Shown: positions 17,765 through 25,785, counted from the first letter of the stretch. The stretch: 37,325 nucleotides of DNA from Hungateiclostridiaceae bacterium UBA1305 (GCA_002307275.1 DBTX01000059.1:29157-66481); one strand, 5' to 3'. Made by a program: numbers and translations. The notes: generated by a model not told the origin, from the sequence alone.

Positions 17765-18754
17765 ATGAAAAAACAAATAATAATGAAAACAATTGCTATA
17801 GCTTTGCTTGCGGCTATCATACCTGTGACGGTATCAGCATCGCATTGGACGGCCGTTGACTGTGTCAACTGCATGGACATGCATTCTGTTTTGAATAAAG
17901 AGGATGCCATTGAGGAGGGGACTGTATCAACTGCTTGCCCATGCATCCTGATTTCCGGAACGGAGGGTATTATACGGGAAGGAATCAGTCTGGACCTTGT
18001 ATCTGGACCCGAAACCGAGCTTCCATGGGAAAAAGACAGGGAATTTTTAAAAGCGAGACTGCGGAATGATACAAATGTACTTCTGGGTGCGTATCGGACT
18101 GTGCTGAAGGATCCTTTACCGGGGGAGGAATATAATGTACATCTGGCAGCGAGCCTTCTTGCAGGAATCGTAATCAAGCCGGGCGCCATATTTTCACAAA
18201 ATGCCGCCATCGGCCCGTACACAGAGGAAAAAGGTTTTGAAAAGGGACCAACCTATATAGGGACGACACTTACGACGACAATCGGCGGTGGTGTATGCAA
18301 AATAGCCTCTACACTCTATAATGTAGCAGTGGCTTCGAATCTGAAAATAGTGGAACGTCACAATCACAGTATGCCTGTCCCATATGTGCCGTACGGTCAG
18401 GACGCTACAGTAGCATTCGGCTCAAAGGATATACGTTTTTTGAATGATACGGGTTCCAAGATAATGATATGGGCACAGGGAATAGATAATACATTATACA
18501 TGGCCTTCTATGGAAGCAGGCCGGCACCTGCTGTCGAATGGAAGCATGAAGTGGTTGAAATCAGAAAGGCTCCGGTGAAATACAGTGTCAATCCTCATCT
18601 TGGCGCCGATGAGCAAAAGCAGGTGCTTGAGGGCATGGACGGAGCAGTTGTGAAGTCCTGGATCACAGTTACAAGCGGAAACAGTGTCAATGTCAAGTAT
18701 ATGGGAATGAGCGATTATAAACCAATGCCGCATCTGGTTGAAAAGGGACAGTAA
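17765..18754 (+). CDS. VanW-family secreted protein carrying two in-frame element copies
   Basis: The product, about 329 residues, starts with a signal peptide (MKKQIIMKTIAIALLAAIIPVTVSA). The VanW core is clear: FSQNAAIGPYTEEKGFEKGP, TTIGGGVCKIASTLYNVA and RHNHSMPVPYVPYGQDATV, at about residues 140-220. VanW proteins occur in some vancomycin-resistance clusters and widely in Clostridia; their biochemical role is not settled. Between the signal peptide and the core, two copies of the dispersed element are read through in frame (DCVNCMDMHS and STACPCILIS). The start is uncertain: no good ribosome site precedes ATG 17765, and TTG 17726 or ATG 17783 are alternatives. Confidence 0.85.
   Translation: MKKQIIMKTIAIALLAAIIPVTVSASHWTAVDCVNCMDMHSVLNKEDAIEEGTVSTACPCILISGTEGIIREGISLDLVSGPETELPWEKDREFLKARLRNDTNVLLGAYRTVLKDPLPGEEYNVHLAASLLAGIVIKPGAIFSQNAAIGPYTEEKGFEKGPTYIGTTLTTTIGGGVCKIASTLYNVAVASNLKIVERHNHSMPVPYVPYGQDATVAFGSKDIRFLNDTGSKIMIWAQGIDNTLYMAFYGSRPAPAVEWKHEVVEIRKAPVKYSVNPHLGADEQKQVLEGMDGAVVKSWITVTSGNSVNVKYMGMSDYKPMPHLVEKGQ
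17851..17886 (-). repeat. Dispersed palindromic element, copy C, in frame within the VanW gene
   Basis: The perfect dyad GTTGAC-TGT-GTCAAC at 17855-17869 is followed by TGCATGGACATGCATTC, the reverse complement of a diverged conserved block. Orientation is opposite to the truB copy. It encodes part of the linker just after the signal peptide. Confidence 0.7.
17917..17948 (-). repeat. Dispersed palindromic element, copy D, in frame within the VanW gene
   Basis: The conserved block is near perfect (TGCTTGCCCATGCATCC, 17932-17948, reverse strand). The dyad is decayed to GGGGAC-TGT-ATCAAC (17917-17931). It lies 62 bp after copy C in the same orientation and is read through by the VanW frame. Confidence 0.7.
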
Positions 18755-18781
18755 CTTCGCAGGTCCTTCCCTGAACCGGGA

Positions 18782-18820
18782 CTGGTCGTTTACCTTTATT
18801 AACTGCTCGTCCATGCCCGG
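18782..18820 (-). repeat. Dispersed palindromic element, copy E1 (tandem pair)
   Basis: Starts with CTGGT, then a decayed dyad (GTTTAC, CTTT, ATTAAC) and the block TGCTCGTCCATGCCCGG on the reverse strand. It is 41 bp from the equivalent point of copy E2, so the two form a direct tandem between the VanW and MFS genes. Confidence 0.7.
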
Positions 18821-18822
18821 GT

Positions 18823-18860
18823 CTGGTTGTTGACCTTGCCAACTGCTCGCCCATGCATCC
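18823..18860 (-). repeat. Dispersed palindromic element, copy E2 (tandem pair)
   Basis: CTGGT at 18823, dyad GTTGAC-CTT-GCCAAC at 18829-18843, then TGCTCGCCCATGCATCC (18844-18860), an exact reverse complement of the consensus block. It ends just before the first in-frame ATG of the MFS frame. Confidence 0.78.
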
Positions 18861-18935
18861 TGAATGATGAGCCTGATGCATAAACGTCTGTCAACTGAAT
18901 ATCATCATAGTAAACGCTTTTCAGGGGCTGACAGA

Positions 18936-20204
18936 ATGCAGAGCAAGGGCGGCAGGGCTTTTCCATTTTATCTTGCAGGTCAGGGAATTTCAAACCTTGG
19001 TGATTCCTTCAGATTCATCGCAGTGACCATACTGATATTCAAACTCACAGGCTCAGGTATGGAAGCAGCTATCGGACTTGCATTTTCCACACTTCCCAGT
19101 ATTCTGGCTTCTCCGTTCGCAGGGGTCCTCGGGGACAGGAACAATGAAAGACGATTACTGGTACTGATAGATTTTGTAAGGTTTTTAACGGTACCAACGT
19201 TCCTTCTGGTGAATAATGTTGTACATGTATATCTGCTATTAATTCTTTTATCATTTTTTGATTTGTTTTACAGCCCCTCAAGAAGAAAGTTCGTGCTTGG
19301 AATGACGGGAAGGGAGGGGGCTCTGAGCGCCAATTCGCTTCTCACCGGAGTATCAGGTGCCGCATATCTGGTCGGACCTTTGGCGGCAGGATTTATGACA
19401 GACATTTATGGAACCGCTCCCGCGATAATTGCCGCAAGTTTTTGCTGTCTGTGTTCGTGCATTATGACATTGGCTGCGGGTGCCATCTATACAAAGACCT
19501 TCACGAAGGGCAGATGCAGTAATGTAAATGGAATTGCACGCCCTGGAGCAGAGGGAAGCGCGCACCACACATTGGCTGCAGAATTGGGAAAAGGTTTTCG
19601 ATATTGCCTGTCAGCACCGGATATCAAAGCATTGCTGCTGATAGGTCTGGTAACAGGCTTTTGTACGATTTCAGTCAATCTCTCATTTTATCCATACGCT
19701 TTTGATGTACTCAAGGTGACAGCCAGGGGATGGAGCATGATGATAACTGTTTATTATGGAACGAACCTTCTGGCAATGTTTTTTCTCAAATACCTCGGAG
19801 AATATTTTAAAAAGCGTGACGGCAGGCTTTTCTTCATCGGACTGTGTATCGTATCAATCATTTGGGCACTTTACGCCGTTGTCACAAACTTCGCCGGTGT
19901 ACTGCTGCTGCAATCCATAGAAGGGACTGTGATTGCTGTATGCGGCATACTGCTCGTGGCAAGGTTTCAGACGATAACACAAAAGAGTTTCATGGCGAGG
20001 GTATCAGGGGCAAATGATATCATATCCAATATAGGAAAAATAGTGGGAATGGGATGTACGATTTTGATAAACGGCATATTTCCCTTTGGGACAGTATTTA
20101 TTCTGAATAGTACTCTGCTATTTTTATTTGCATTTTCCGAACTGATGTATTCCCGCTGGGGGCGGAATTCTTTGGCTAATGCCGGAGAAAGCAAGATGTT
20201 CTAG
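18936..20204 (+). CDS. MFS transporter (MFS_3/MefA-like)
   Basis: A 422-residue major-facilitator protein with about 12 hydrophobic segments. It begins GRAFPFYLAGQGISNLGDSFRF, the opening typical of the MFS_3 group of exporters, and has the inter-helix motif GVLGDRNNERRLL near 70. ATG 18936 is chosen because AGGGG sits 8 bases upstream; ATG 18864 would add 24 residues starting directly after repeat copy E2 and has no ribosome site. Substrate unknown; macrolide and other drug efflux pumps are in this group. It is convergent with the GGDEF gene. Confidence 0.88.
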   Translation: MQSKGGRAFPFYLAGQGISNLGDSFRFIAVTILIFKLTGSGMEAAIGLAFSTLPSILASPFAGVLGDRNNERRLLVLIDFVRFLTVPTFLLVNNVVHVYLLLILLSFFDLFYSPSRRKFVLGMTGREGALSANSLLTGVSGAAYLVGPLAAGFMTDIYGTAPAIIAASFCCLCSCIMTLAAGAIYTKTFTKGRCSNVNGIARPGAEGSAHHTLAAELGKGFRYCLSAPDIKALLLIGLVTGFCTISVNLSFYPYAFDVLKVTARGWSMMITVYYGTNLLAMFFLKYLGEYFKKRDGRLFFIGLCIVSIIWALYAVVTNFAGVLLLQSIEGTVIAVCGILLVARFQTITQKSFMARVSGANDIISNIGKIVGMGCTILINGIFPFGTVFILNSTLLFLFAFSELMYSRWGRNSLANAGESKMF

Positions 20205-20218
20205 TGTTGACAGTGTAT

Positions 20219-20242
20219 TAGGAGTCCACCCGGAAACTCCTA
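20219..20242. terminator. Hairpin between convergent MFS and GGDEF genes
   Basis: Perfect 7-bp arms TAGGAGT (20219-20225) and ACTCCTA (20236-20242). The second arm includes the GGDEF stop codon. No T-run is present on either strand, so termination is plausible from position but not proven. Confidence 0.4.
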
Positions 20243-21430
20243 GTGGAAATTCTTATGTGATACGGCATTCCTGCCCTTTCGTTTTGAACGGTACAAGCCT
20301 TCGTCAGCGGCTTCTATAAGGGATTTCACATCCTGTCCGTCCGCCGGATAGGATGCGATGCCGATTGAAACGGTATAGTGAGGCGAATCGGATGCCGCAA
20401 TGCGCTGCCTGAAGCGTTCGGCGATCGTAACTGCCGGCTCCGCTGCCGTTCCAGGCAATACAATAACAAATTCATCACCGCCGTACCTTCCGATCAGGTC
20501 TATATCCCTGATATTGTTTCTGGCAGTAGCGGCAAGCATCTTGATGCATTTATCCCCGATGACATGACCATACGTATCGTTTATTGTTTTAAAATTGTCG
20601 ATATCGAACATTATGATAGAGAACTCGGTTCCAGGCTTTGCATTGATCATATTGTCGATCGAATCCATTATCGCAGTTTTATTCAACACTTTTGACATGG
20701 AATCCGTCTTCGATATGTTTACAAGATTTTGATTTACTTTTTCAATTTCTATCATTCTCTTTTTTACTTCATATTCAACGGAACGGTTGATTGCAGCCAG
20801 CTTTTTCTCCGCTTCTCCAACTTTTACCAGGTACGATATGTAAAGAGCCTGATAAAAATAGAGGAGCATAAGGGTATAAGAAGATAGCTTTAACAGAGGT
20901 ACCGCGAATATAAATATTCCGGATGTCAGATAATACTGAACAAGACTTGCTGCCATAAAAGGAAGAATCGCCCAAAACAGGAGGTTCAATTCTCCCCTTT
21001 TATTTTTTAACTGATACAGGATTATAACCGAGGCGGCAACCGAAACAGAGACGGAAGTCAGTGTCAGGGAAAGAAGGGTACATGCTGCCGTTGATGCCAA
21101 TGCTGTTATGGCAAGGATCACAGGAATCGATACAATTCCGGAAGTGGAAATCGAGGTACTCCATTTATTGTGCGAGCCAGTGAATATCAGGATAAAAAGA
21201 AGCAACAGAAGAGGCTCGGCAGTCTGCGACAGAACAGCCGAAAACTTATAATCAGTTACCAGTAAGGCGATGAAGCTATATGCAAAAAGCGGTATAAAGG
21301 AGTATCCGAGCATTTTGGGCAGAAAATCCGCTTTTCTGAACCACATGGTCAAAACTGGAATACAAAAGGAAAAGCATAGGACTATTATTGACGAAAGCAA
21401 GCCTGCGGTGTCCTGCAGTTGTATCGGCAT
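20240..21430 (-). CDS. Membrane-anchored diguanylate cyclase (GGDEF)
   Basis: Predicted to make cyclic di-GMP from two GTP. Residues 1-205 hold about six hydrophobic segments forming a membrane sensor of unknown ligand. A short helical linker (about 205-240) leads to the GGDEF domain (about 241-395). The active-site motif GGDEF is intact at 317-321, and the product-inhibition I-site RxxD is present at 308-311 (RDID), five residues before it. MFDIDNFKTINDTYGH is the conserved metal and substrate region. The ATG has GGAGG upstream. A promoter lies at 21501-21529, and a small membrane protein gene precedes it on the same strand. Confidence 0.94.
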   Translation of the reverse strand: MPIQLQDTAGLLSSIIVLCFSFCIPVLTMWFRKADFLPKMLGYSFIPLFAYSFIALLVTDYKFSAVLSQTAEPLLLLLFILIFTGSHNKWSTSISTSGIVSIPVILAITALASTAACTLLSLTLTSVSVSVAASVIILYQLKNKRGELNLLFWAILPFMAASLVQYYLTSGIFIFAVPLLKLSSYTLMLLYFYQALYISYLVKVGEAEKKLAAINRSVEYEVKKRMIEIEKVNQNLVNISKTDSMSKVLNKTAIMDSIDNMINAKPGTEFSIIMFDIDNFKTINDTYGHVIGDKCIKMLAATARNNIRDIDLIGRYGGDEFVIVLPGTAAEPAVTIAERFRQRIAASDSPHYTVSIGIASYPADGQDVKSLIEAADEGLYRSKRKGRNAVSHKNFH

Positions 21431-21500
21431 CGTATATCCTCCATGTAGCGATAAAGAAAGTATTTTATTCCAATACTATATATCGGATACGAATGACGGA

Positions 21501-21529
21501 TTTTTAACAACAAGTGTAATCAATGTCAA
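21501..21529 (-). promoter_or_regulatory. Promoter for the GGDEF gene
   Basis: Read on the minus strand: a perfect -35 TTGACA (21529-21524), a 17-base spacer, and -10 TAAAAA (21506-21501). The transcript would start near 21494 and give a leader of about 60 bases before the ATG at 21430. Confidence 0.55.
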
Positions 21530-21558
21530 CTTTGCCACGTTTTTATCCGGCCGGGTTG

Positions 21559-21741
21559 TTACTTCCATTTATTTGGGTGCTTATGGCAAATATAGCCTAA
21601 GATCAATCCCTCGGCAAAAACCAGCGCCAGAAGTCCGGCTGCAGTTGCAATACTTAGATCCAGGACCCTTTCCTGATTTTTTGTTTGTACCCCCTTTTTC
21701 AACTGTGTGATTGGATATTTCCTTCCCGAACTATATCTCAT
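21559..21741 (-). CDS. Small single-span membrane protein, unknown function
   Basis: A 60-residue protein, basic at its N-terminus (MRYSSGRKYPITQLKKG) with one membrane helix near the C-terminus (IATAAGLLALVFAEGLILGYI) and a short HKHPNKWK tail. The start at 21741 is preferred because GGGAGGA lies about 6 bases upstream, a nearly ideal ribosome site; ATG 21759 would place the site inside the gene. I do not recognise the family. It precedes the GGDEF gene by 128 bases, so the two may be functionally linked, but the GGDEF gene has its own promoter. Confidence 0.55.
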   Translation of the reverse strand: MRYSSGRKYPITQLKKGVQTKNQERVLDLSIATAAGLLALVFAEGLILGYICHKHPNKWK

Positions 21742-21759
21742 GCAGGTTCCTCCCGTCAT

Positions 21760-21785
21760 TTAACGGATAAATCTTTATCCGTTAA
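21760..21785. promoter_or_regulatory. 26-bp near-perfect palindrome in a divergent intergenic region
   Basis: Arms TTAACGGATAAA (21760-21771) and TTTATCCGTTAA (21774-21785) match perfectly around two bases. It lies 18 bases upstream of the small membrane-protein start (minus) and about 83 bases upstream of the -35 of the M16 promoter (plus). There is no T-run on either side, so an operator is more likely than a terminator. Confidence 0.5.
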
Positions 21786-21867
21786 GCATGTCTTTATTAT
21801 TACCGACTTCACTTAAATTATTGATACTTCTGCGGGGATTCAATTCAGCTTTTATTTCTTCCAGATA

Positions 21868-21897
21868 TTGAATATTACATGGTATATTTATTATACT
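21868..21897 (+). promoter_or_regulatory. Promoter for the M16-lgt operon
   Basis: TTGAAT (21868-21873), an 18-base spacer, then TATACT (21892-21897), five of six matches at the -10. The expected start is near 21904, about 65 bases before the first M16 gene. The surrounding sequence is AT-rich. Confidence 0.5.
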
Positions 21898-21969
21898 AAT
21901 AATGATGAATAGTTCAACAACACAAAATTCAAATATATCGCAATCAGGGGCATTGAAAGGAAGGTATGG

Positions 21970-23283
21970 ATGGAGCGGATTTCTATTGCTGAACAGGCTA
22001 TTAAAATAGCCTCGTTTAAAGGTATCGACATTTACAGGATCAACGTGGATAAATTCAAAACCAGCAGCATTAATTTCTTTTTTCATGATAATCTGACACG
22101 GGAAAATGTTACGAAAAATGCATTGCTGCCCGCTGTCATGAGACGCGGCAGTGAAGCGTACCCAAGATCCAGGGATATCGCAATGCAATTGGAAATGCTT
22201 TATGGAGCTTCTTTCGACTGTGGGGTGACTAAAAAAGGGGAGAGGCATCTTATTCAATTCTATACGGAATTTTTATCACAGGAATATATACCGGATGGAA
22301 CAGATTCATTTACAGCAGCATTTGACCTGCTTTGTAACATCGTAACAAAACCGGCTTTTGAGAATAACCGGTTCAAGGACGATTACCTGATGCAGGAGAA
22401 GGATAAACTGAGGATGCTGATTGAGAGCAGGGTCAATGACAAAATGCAATACAGTGTTGAAAGATGCCTGGAGGAGGTCTGCAGCGGCGAACCTTACGGT
22501 ATTTATGATTATGGCTATGCACAGGATCTTGATTCTATTACCTCGGACGATATCACCAAACATTACCATGAGGTACTGGAAACATTCCCATTGCAGGTTT
22601 ATCTGGCAGGAAACATCAGTGACAGGCATGTGGAAATAGTGAAGGAGCGCCTTGCCAAAATGGCAAGAAGGGATTTAAAACCTCTGGTAAACGGATTTTC
22701 CAAAAAGCAGAACATAAAACCGAAACAAGTGAATGAGACGATGAACATTACCCAGGGGAAGTTATGTCTTGGGTTCAGGACAAATATCGAGCCGGACAGC
22801 AGGAGACTCCCTGCATTGATGGTATATAACGGCGTTCTCGGGGGAGGAATCCATTCAAAGCTCTTCCAAAACGTCAGAGAAAAAGCGAGTCTTGCCTATT
22901 ATTCGTACTCCAGATTAGAGAAATTCAAAGGACTAATGGTTGTAAGCAGCGGCATTGAGTTCAAAAACAAGGGAAAGGCACTTGAAATCATTCTAAAGCA
23001 GCTCGAAGAGATGAAAAATGGAATGATATCCGAGCAGGAAATCGAAGCTGCAATGAAGTCGATGGAGACCGGGTTGAAATCACTGGGTGACAGTCAGATG
23101 AATATTGTTGATTTCTATCTCAGCCAGACAGTTGCAGGTACGAATGATAATTTTAATGATATGATCGAAAAGATTAAAAATGTTACCAGGGAAGAGATTG
23201 CAGCGATCGCAGCAGGTATTGAGCTTGACACGGTATATTTCCTGACTGCACCGGAACAACAGGGAAAGGAGTCTGACAGATGA
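21970..23283 (+). CDS. M16-like protein without zinc motif (YmfF/YfmF type)
   Basis: A 437-residue insulinase-fold protein. It lacks the HxxEH zinc motif expected in active M16 peptidases; at that place it reads LLPAVMRRGSEAYPRSRDIA. This matches the YmfF-type partner subunit, which pairs with a motif-bearing YmfH-type protein encoded next to it. In databases this pair is named for a link to EF-P 5-aminopentanol modification. The conserved C-terminal pattern FRTNIEPDSRRLPALMVYNGVLGGGIHSKLFQNVREKASLAYY is present. GAAAGGAAGG precedes ATG 21970. Its stop overlaps the next gene by 4 nt. Confidence 0.9.
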   Translation: MERISIAEQAIKIASFKGIDIYRINVDKFKTSSINFFFHDNLTRENVTKNALLPAVMRRGSEAYPRSRDIAMQLEMLYGASFDCGVTKKGERHLIQFYTEFLSQEYIPDGTDSFTAAFDLLCNIVTKPAFENNRFKDDYLMQEKDKLRMLIESRVNDKMQYSVERCLEEVCSGEPYGIYDYGYAQDLDSITSDDITKHYHEVLETFPLQVYLAGNISDRHVEIVKERLAKMARRDLKPLVNGFSKKQNIKPKQVNETMNITQGKLCLGFRTNIEPDSRRLPALMVYNGVLGGGIHSKLFQNVREKASLAYYSYSRLEKFKGLMVVSSGIEFKNKGKALEIILKQLEEMKNGMISEQEIEAAMKSMETGLKSLGDSQMNIVDFYLSQTVAGTNDNFNDMIEKIKNVTREEIAAIAAGIELDTVYFLTAPEQQGKESDR

Positions 23284-24563
23284 ATATTGACAGAATCAAT
23301 TACGACAAAGCCGGGGAAACAATGTTTCAGTATCAGCACAGCAGCGGCCTCAAGGCTTTTGTCATACCAAGGAAGGGCTATTCGAAAAAATATGCGACTT
23401 TTTCCACACATTACGGTTCTACCGATAATGAATTCATCATACCGGGCGAGAGCCAGGCTACCCTTGTACCTGACGGAATCGCACATTTCCTTGAACACAA
23501 GCTTTTCGAGCAGAAGGACGGCAGTGTGATGGAGAAATTCTCCAGGCTCGGCTCCAGTCCAAATGCGTATACAAGTTTCAACCAAACAGTATATCTATTT
23601 TCCTGCACCGACAGGTTTGAAGAAAATCTGGACCTGCTTCTCAATTATGTACAGAACCCTTATATAACCCAGGAGAGCGTGGAGAAGGAGAAAGGAATCA
23701 TCGGTCAGGAGATCATGATGTATCAGGATGATCCCGGATGGCGGGCGTTTTTTAATCTTCTGGGCGCGTTTTACGGCAAGCTGCCTGTAAGAATTGATAT
23801 TGCAGGTACGGCGGAAAGCATCAGCAAAATTGACAGGGAACTGCTTTATAAGTGTTATAATACGTTTTACCATCCTTCAAACATGGTGATCCTTGTAGTT
23901 GGCGATGTCGATCCGCAAAGTGTTTTCAGCAAGGTCGAAGCTGCTCTCGAAAAAAAAGATGCACAGCCCGGGATAAAGAGAGTATTGCCAAAAGAGCCTG
24001 ATGTTCTGAATAAAAATTATGCTGAACAGTCACTTGCGGTATCTGTTCCAATATTCCAGATGGGCTACAGAGACAACCTCTTTAGAGGTGAAGGCACAGA
24101 TGCACTGATGCGCGAGGTGGCCGTGAAGCTGCTTCTGGACATGCTCGCGGGCAGAAGCTCCGATTTCTATGAGCAGCTTTACAGTGAAGGCCTGTTGAAT
24201 TCCAGCTTTGATTTTGATTATACGATTGAGCAGGGATATGCTTTTTCCATGTTGGGGGGAGAATCGCCGGATCCACTGAAGGTGAAGGACAGGTTCTGCC
24301 AAATGGTGGAGGAGACAAAAAGGAACGGGCTTGACCCCCAGACCTATGAAAGGCTCCGCAGATCCATGCTTGGCAGGTATATGAGACAGTTCAACTCTGT
24401 GGAAAAAATTTCACATACATTTATATCGGTATATTTTAAAGGCGTGAATATGTTTGACTATTTAGAGGTTTATGATAGAATTACTTTTGAGGTTGTAAAC
24501 GGGGTTTTCAAAGAGCATTTTAACTCGGAAAACCTGGCTCTTTCAGTGATAAGACCCGTTTAG
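23280..24563 (+). CDS. M16 zinc peptidase (YmfH/YfmH type)
   Basis: A 427-residue M16 peptidase with an intact inverted zinc motif in IAHFLEHKLFEQ (HxxEH, about residues 65-69), followed by the GSSPNAYTSFNQTVYLFSC segment. The glutamate that completes the zinc site lies further on, near EKEKGIIGQEIMMYQDDP. It is probably the catalytic half of a heterodimer with the upstream motif-less protein; the ATGA overlap supports tight co-expression. lgt follows after 11 bases. Which substrate it cuts, or whether it acts in EF-P modification here, is not shown by sequence. Confidence 0.92.
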   Translation: MNIDRINYDKAGETMFQYQHSSGLKAFVIPRKGYSKKYATFSTHYGSTDNEFIIPGESQATLVPDGIAHFLEHKLFEQKDGSVMEKFSRLGSSPNAYTSFNQTVYLFSCTDRFEENLDLLLNYVQNPYITQESVEKEKGIIGQEIMMYQDDPGWRAFFNLLGAFYGKLPVRIDIAGTAESISKIDRELLYKCYNTFYHPSNMVILVVGDVDPQSVFSKVEAALEKKDAQPGIKRVLPKEPDVLNKNYAEQSLAVSVPIFQMGYRDNLFRGEGTDALMREVAVKLLLDMLAGRSSDFYEQLYSEGLLNSSFDFDYTIEQGYAFSMLGGESPDPLKVKDRFCQMVEETKRNGLDPQTYERLRRSMLGRYMRQFNSVEKISHTFISVYFKGVNMFDYLEVYDRITFEVVNGVFKEHFNSENLALSVIRPV

Positions 24564-24574
24564 GAGGGGTAGAG

Positions 24575-25615
24575 ATGAATGTACAATTTCCGGGCTTGTG
24601 GGGTTTGAATTTTAATATCAATACTTGGGCATTTCAGATATTCGGTGTAAAAATATTCTGGTATGGCATCATTATCGCTCTTTCATTTTTAGCAGCGGTA
24701 CTTCTTGCAATGAAAAGCTGCAAAAAATACGACATCAAGCAGGATGACATTCTTGATCTTGTACTGTTTACCGCACCTGCGGCTATTATTGGTGCCAGAC
24801 TGTACTATGTCATATTCAGCTGGGATCAGTTCAAGGATAATCTCTGGGAAATATTCATGACCAGGAACGGTGGTTTGGCTATATACGGCGGTGTGATCGG
24901 TGCGTTTATCGTAGCATGGTTTTTCGCAAAGTATAAAAAAATACCGTTTTTACATCTGCTTGATTTTAGCGTTCCATATCTTGCTTTAGGACAGGCTATC
25001 GGACGCTGGGGCAATTTTGTTAATCATGAAGCATTTGGAACAATGACTACTCTGCCCTGGCGTATGAATGGTGATATTTATAATGATTACCTGATAAGCG
25101 TGTCACAAAACACAGATCTTTTAAAAGCTGGCGTGCACCCTACATTCCTGTATGAATCCTTGCTGGACTTTGCGGTTTTTCTTTTTCTTGCAAAATTCAG
25201 AAAAAAGAAGAAAATCACAGGAGAAGTACTTTTCCTTTACCTCATTCTATATGGTGCAGGCAGATTTCTGATTGAGGGCCTGAGGACGGACAGCCTGATG
25301 GTGGGTGTAAGTGCGAGAGTGTCTCAAATGCTGTCGCTGCTTCTTGTGATATTGTTCACTGCATTGTTTATATACAGGCGTGCCAAGAAAAAGAAGGCGG
25401 AGGATGCGGAGCCGGTTGACCTTGGCCAGAGCCAGTATGGCTCGCTGTTGATGAAGATGAAAGAAGAAGAAAAGCCTGAGGAAAATGCTGGACATCACTT
25501 TGATATAGCAGAAGAAAATGGAGGCTCCATCCCGGAAAACGAAGAAGGGTCTGAGGATGCCGAGCCTGATAATACAGAGGATGTGTCAGTAGATTCGGCA
25601 GAGGAGAAGGAGTAG
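24575..25615 (+). CDS. lgt: Prolipoprotein diacylglyceryl transferase Lgt with acidic tail
   Basis: Transfers diacylglyceryl from phosphatidylglycerol to the lipobox cysteine of prolipoproteins in the membrane. Seven or so hydrophobic segments are seen, with GGLAIYGGVIGAF and the signature GQAIGRWGNFVNHEAFG (about 138-154). The protein is 346 residues, longer than the common 260-280, because of an acidic tail of about 70 residues (from about 275; EEEKPEENAG, SEDAEPDNTEDV). GGAGGGG precedes the ATG. The tail has no recognised domain. It follows the M16 pair and precedes a Spo0E-family gene. Confidence 0.95.
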   Translation: MNVQFPGLWGLNFNINTWAFQIFGVKIFWYGIIIALSFLAAVLLAMKSCKKYDIKQDDILDLVLFTAPAAIIGARLYYVIFSWDQFKDNLWEIFMTRNGGLAIYGGVIGAFIVAWFFAKYKKIPFLHLLDFSVPYLALGQAIGRWGNFVNHEAFGTMTTLPWRMNGDIYNDYLISVSQNTDLLKAGVHPTFLYESLLDFAVFLFLAKFRKKKKITGEVLFLYLILYGAGRFLIEGLRTDSLMVGVSARVSQMLSLLLVILFTALFIYRRAKKKKAEDAEPVDLGQSQYGSLLMKMKEEEKPEENAGHHFDIAEENGGSIPENEEGSEDAEPDNTEDVSVDSAEEKE

Positions 25616-25620
25616 CAGGA

Positions 25621-25785
25621 GTGGAATTGCAGGAGATAAAAGCAGAAATAGAAGCAATAAAATCAGAACTTGGGAAATTGATTGATTCTGATGCCGGTTT
25701 TACTGAGATATATGAGACTAGCCTTCGGCTGGACAAGCTTATTGTCATTTTCCACAGGTATGCTCAACGGACACGTATCCAGTAG
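25621..25785 (+). CDS. Spo0E-family aspartyl-phosphate phosphatase (54 aa)
   Basis: A small GTG-started gene of 54 residues. AAGGAG at 25607-25612 is 8 bases upstream and the gene starts 5 bases after the lgt stop. The helical protein carries the Spo0E signature S-x-x-L-D-x-L-I at residues 34-41 (ETSLRLDKLIVIFHRY). In Bacillus, these proteins remove phosphate from Spo0A and so delay sporulation. Which response regulator it acts on here is inference. It is in a different frame from an upstream extension of the rodA ORF, which is spurious. Length and motif make the call firm. Confidence 0.85.
   Translation: MELQEIKAEIEAIKSELGKLIDSDAGFTEIYETSLRLDKLIVIFHRYAQRTRIQ

Noticed and set aside
18693..18881. 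62-codon minus-strand ORF over E1/E2 with peptide GCMGEQL
   Set aside because: No ribosome site and the frame is only the element read on its forward strand; noted as a sign that the element lacks stops, not as a gene.
20205..20220. Extra element copy (GTTGACAGTGTATTA)
   Set aside because: Only the left dyad arm matches and the conserved block is absent; probably chance.
21431..21558. Cyclic di-GMP riboswitch ahead of the GGDEF gene
   Set aside because: I looked for the conserved GEMM-type core and did not see it; only a promoter is supported.
25414..25440. Extra element copy in lgt (GTTGACCTTGGCCAG)
   Set aside because: It resembles copy E2 for about ten bases, but the conserved block is missing and the sequence fits the lgt tail codons.
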